From contig JAIZWN010000262.1 of assembly GCA_020443945.1 (NCBI GenBank), positions 1-6,432 of the forward strand: a stretch of DNA of 6,432 nt. The letters are read 5' to 3'. A program made the translations under genes and the position numbers. Below the pieces are notes generated by a model that saw nothing but the letters and a program-made list of their open reading frames with translations, searched no databases and had not been told where the DNA came from. Source of the DNA: Candidatus Thiosymbion ectosymbiont of Robbea hypermnestra. Its GTDB lineage: Bacteria > Pseudomonadota > Gammaproteobacteria > Chromatiales > Chromatiaceae. Below, piece by piece: positions 6,253 to 6,432 of this stretch. Position 1 is the first letter of the stretch. Every line of letters starts with the position of its first letter.

Positions 6253-6307
6253 TCAGGTCTTGATCCGTGACCCGTGAAGGCACACATCAAGACCTGACCC
6301 CATTTCC
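6243..6307. repeat. REP-like / MITE-like 22-base inverted repeat
   Basis: Arms at 6243-6264 and 6286-6307 are perfect reverse complements over 22 bases around a 21-base spacer. The core, aaatggggtcaggtcttgat, resembles intergenic palindromes I recall in proteobacterial genomes near REP-associated tyrosine (Y1) transposases; that link is from memory. On either strand the transcript would form a very stable hairpin, so it may also act as a terminator or mRNA-end protector for whatever gene lies beyond the right edge. Confidence 0.7.
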
Positions 6308-6345
6308 TCTTGCGGCCCCCGCTCACCGGAAGCCGCCAGGAAGAA

Positions 6346-6357
6346 GCGCTCGAGCGC
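6346..6357. repeat. 12-base perfect palindrome gcgctcgagcgc
   Basis: A self-complementary 12-mer, enclosed asymmetrically by ccgcc (6333-6337) and ggcgg (6358-6362), which are themselves complementary. It could be an operator-type site or just part of the repeat cluster; no regulator is identifiable. Confidence 0.3.
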
Positions 6358-6371
6358 GGCGGTTCTACTCT

Positions 6372-6404
6372 CCCTCTCCCACCGGGAGAGGGCCGGGGAG
6401 AGGG
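6372..6404. repeat. CT/GA-rich palindromic repeat (ccctctccc...gggagaggg)
   Basis: ccctctccc (6372-6380) pairs perfectly with gggagaggg (6384-6392) across a three-base loop. A second gggagaggg at 6396-6404 offers an alternative pairing. Similar CT/GA-rich palindromes are common in intergenic DNA of many proteobacteria (general knowledge, not checked here). Confidence 0.6.
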
Positions 6405-6432
6405 GGATCAAACAGGCGAGCGGGAATCATAA

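Larger units (their letters stand above)
6060..6432. other. Non-coding region upstream of glgA
   Basis: A 373-base stretch without a credible gene. It holds the glgA leader and candidate promoter, the 9-base tandem array, the 22-base inverted repeat, a 12-base palindrome and the CT/GA palindrome. Short open frames here cross repeats and lack ribosome binding sites or family resemblance. Any gene whose end lies beyond 6432 cannot be judged. Confidence 0.7.

Noticed and set aside
5244..6263. Plus-strand open frame of 339 codons opposite glgA
   Set aside because: Antisense to a well-conserved glycogen synthase; no independent evidence.

Overview
This 6.4 kb window looks like chromosome from a high-GC proteobacterium. 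The protein sequences suggest Gammaproteobacteria, possibly near the purple sulfur bacteria, but that lineage guess comes from general protein resemblance and was not tested. All five genes I accept lie on the minus strand, so transcription runs from the right end of the window to the left. No rRNA, tRNA or CRISPR array was seen.

From right to left: positions 6060-6432 are a 373-base non-coding stretch with a cluster of palindromic and tandem repeats and a plausible sigma-70 promoter. Next is glgA (glycogen synthase, 4587-6059). A 193-base gap follows, holding a long inverted repeat that could end glgA transcription. Then comes a compact three-gene cassette. It consists of a 115-residue helical protein like those I recall beside type VI secretion effectors (4046-4393), a 327-residue protein with a YiiX/C92-type permuted papain-like (NlpC/P60-superfamily) domain (3036-4019), and a 312-residue unknown protein translationally coupled to it by an ATGA overlap (2101-3039). 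Last is a GH77 4-alpha-glucanotransferase (malQ-type, 80-2020).

glgA and the GH77 enzyme form a natural pair: GlgA extends alpha-1,4-glucan chains from ADP-glucose, and the 4-alpha-glucanotransferase reshuffles glucan chains. The cassette between them has no evident role in glycogen metabolism. It looks like a toxin/effector-immunity module lodged in a housekeeping locus. Base composition supports a mosaic origin: hand counts on selected 60-base lines give about 70% GC for the effector's N-terminal part, mostly 42-53% for its catalytic part, and 43-58% for the first half of the partner gene. This fits replacement of a C-terminal toxin domain together with its immunity gene.

The most interesting material is therefore 2101-4393 and its edges. 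The effector and immunity roles are inferences from domain and gene order; no VgrG, PAAR or secretion gene is present in the window.
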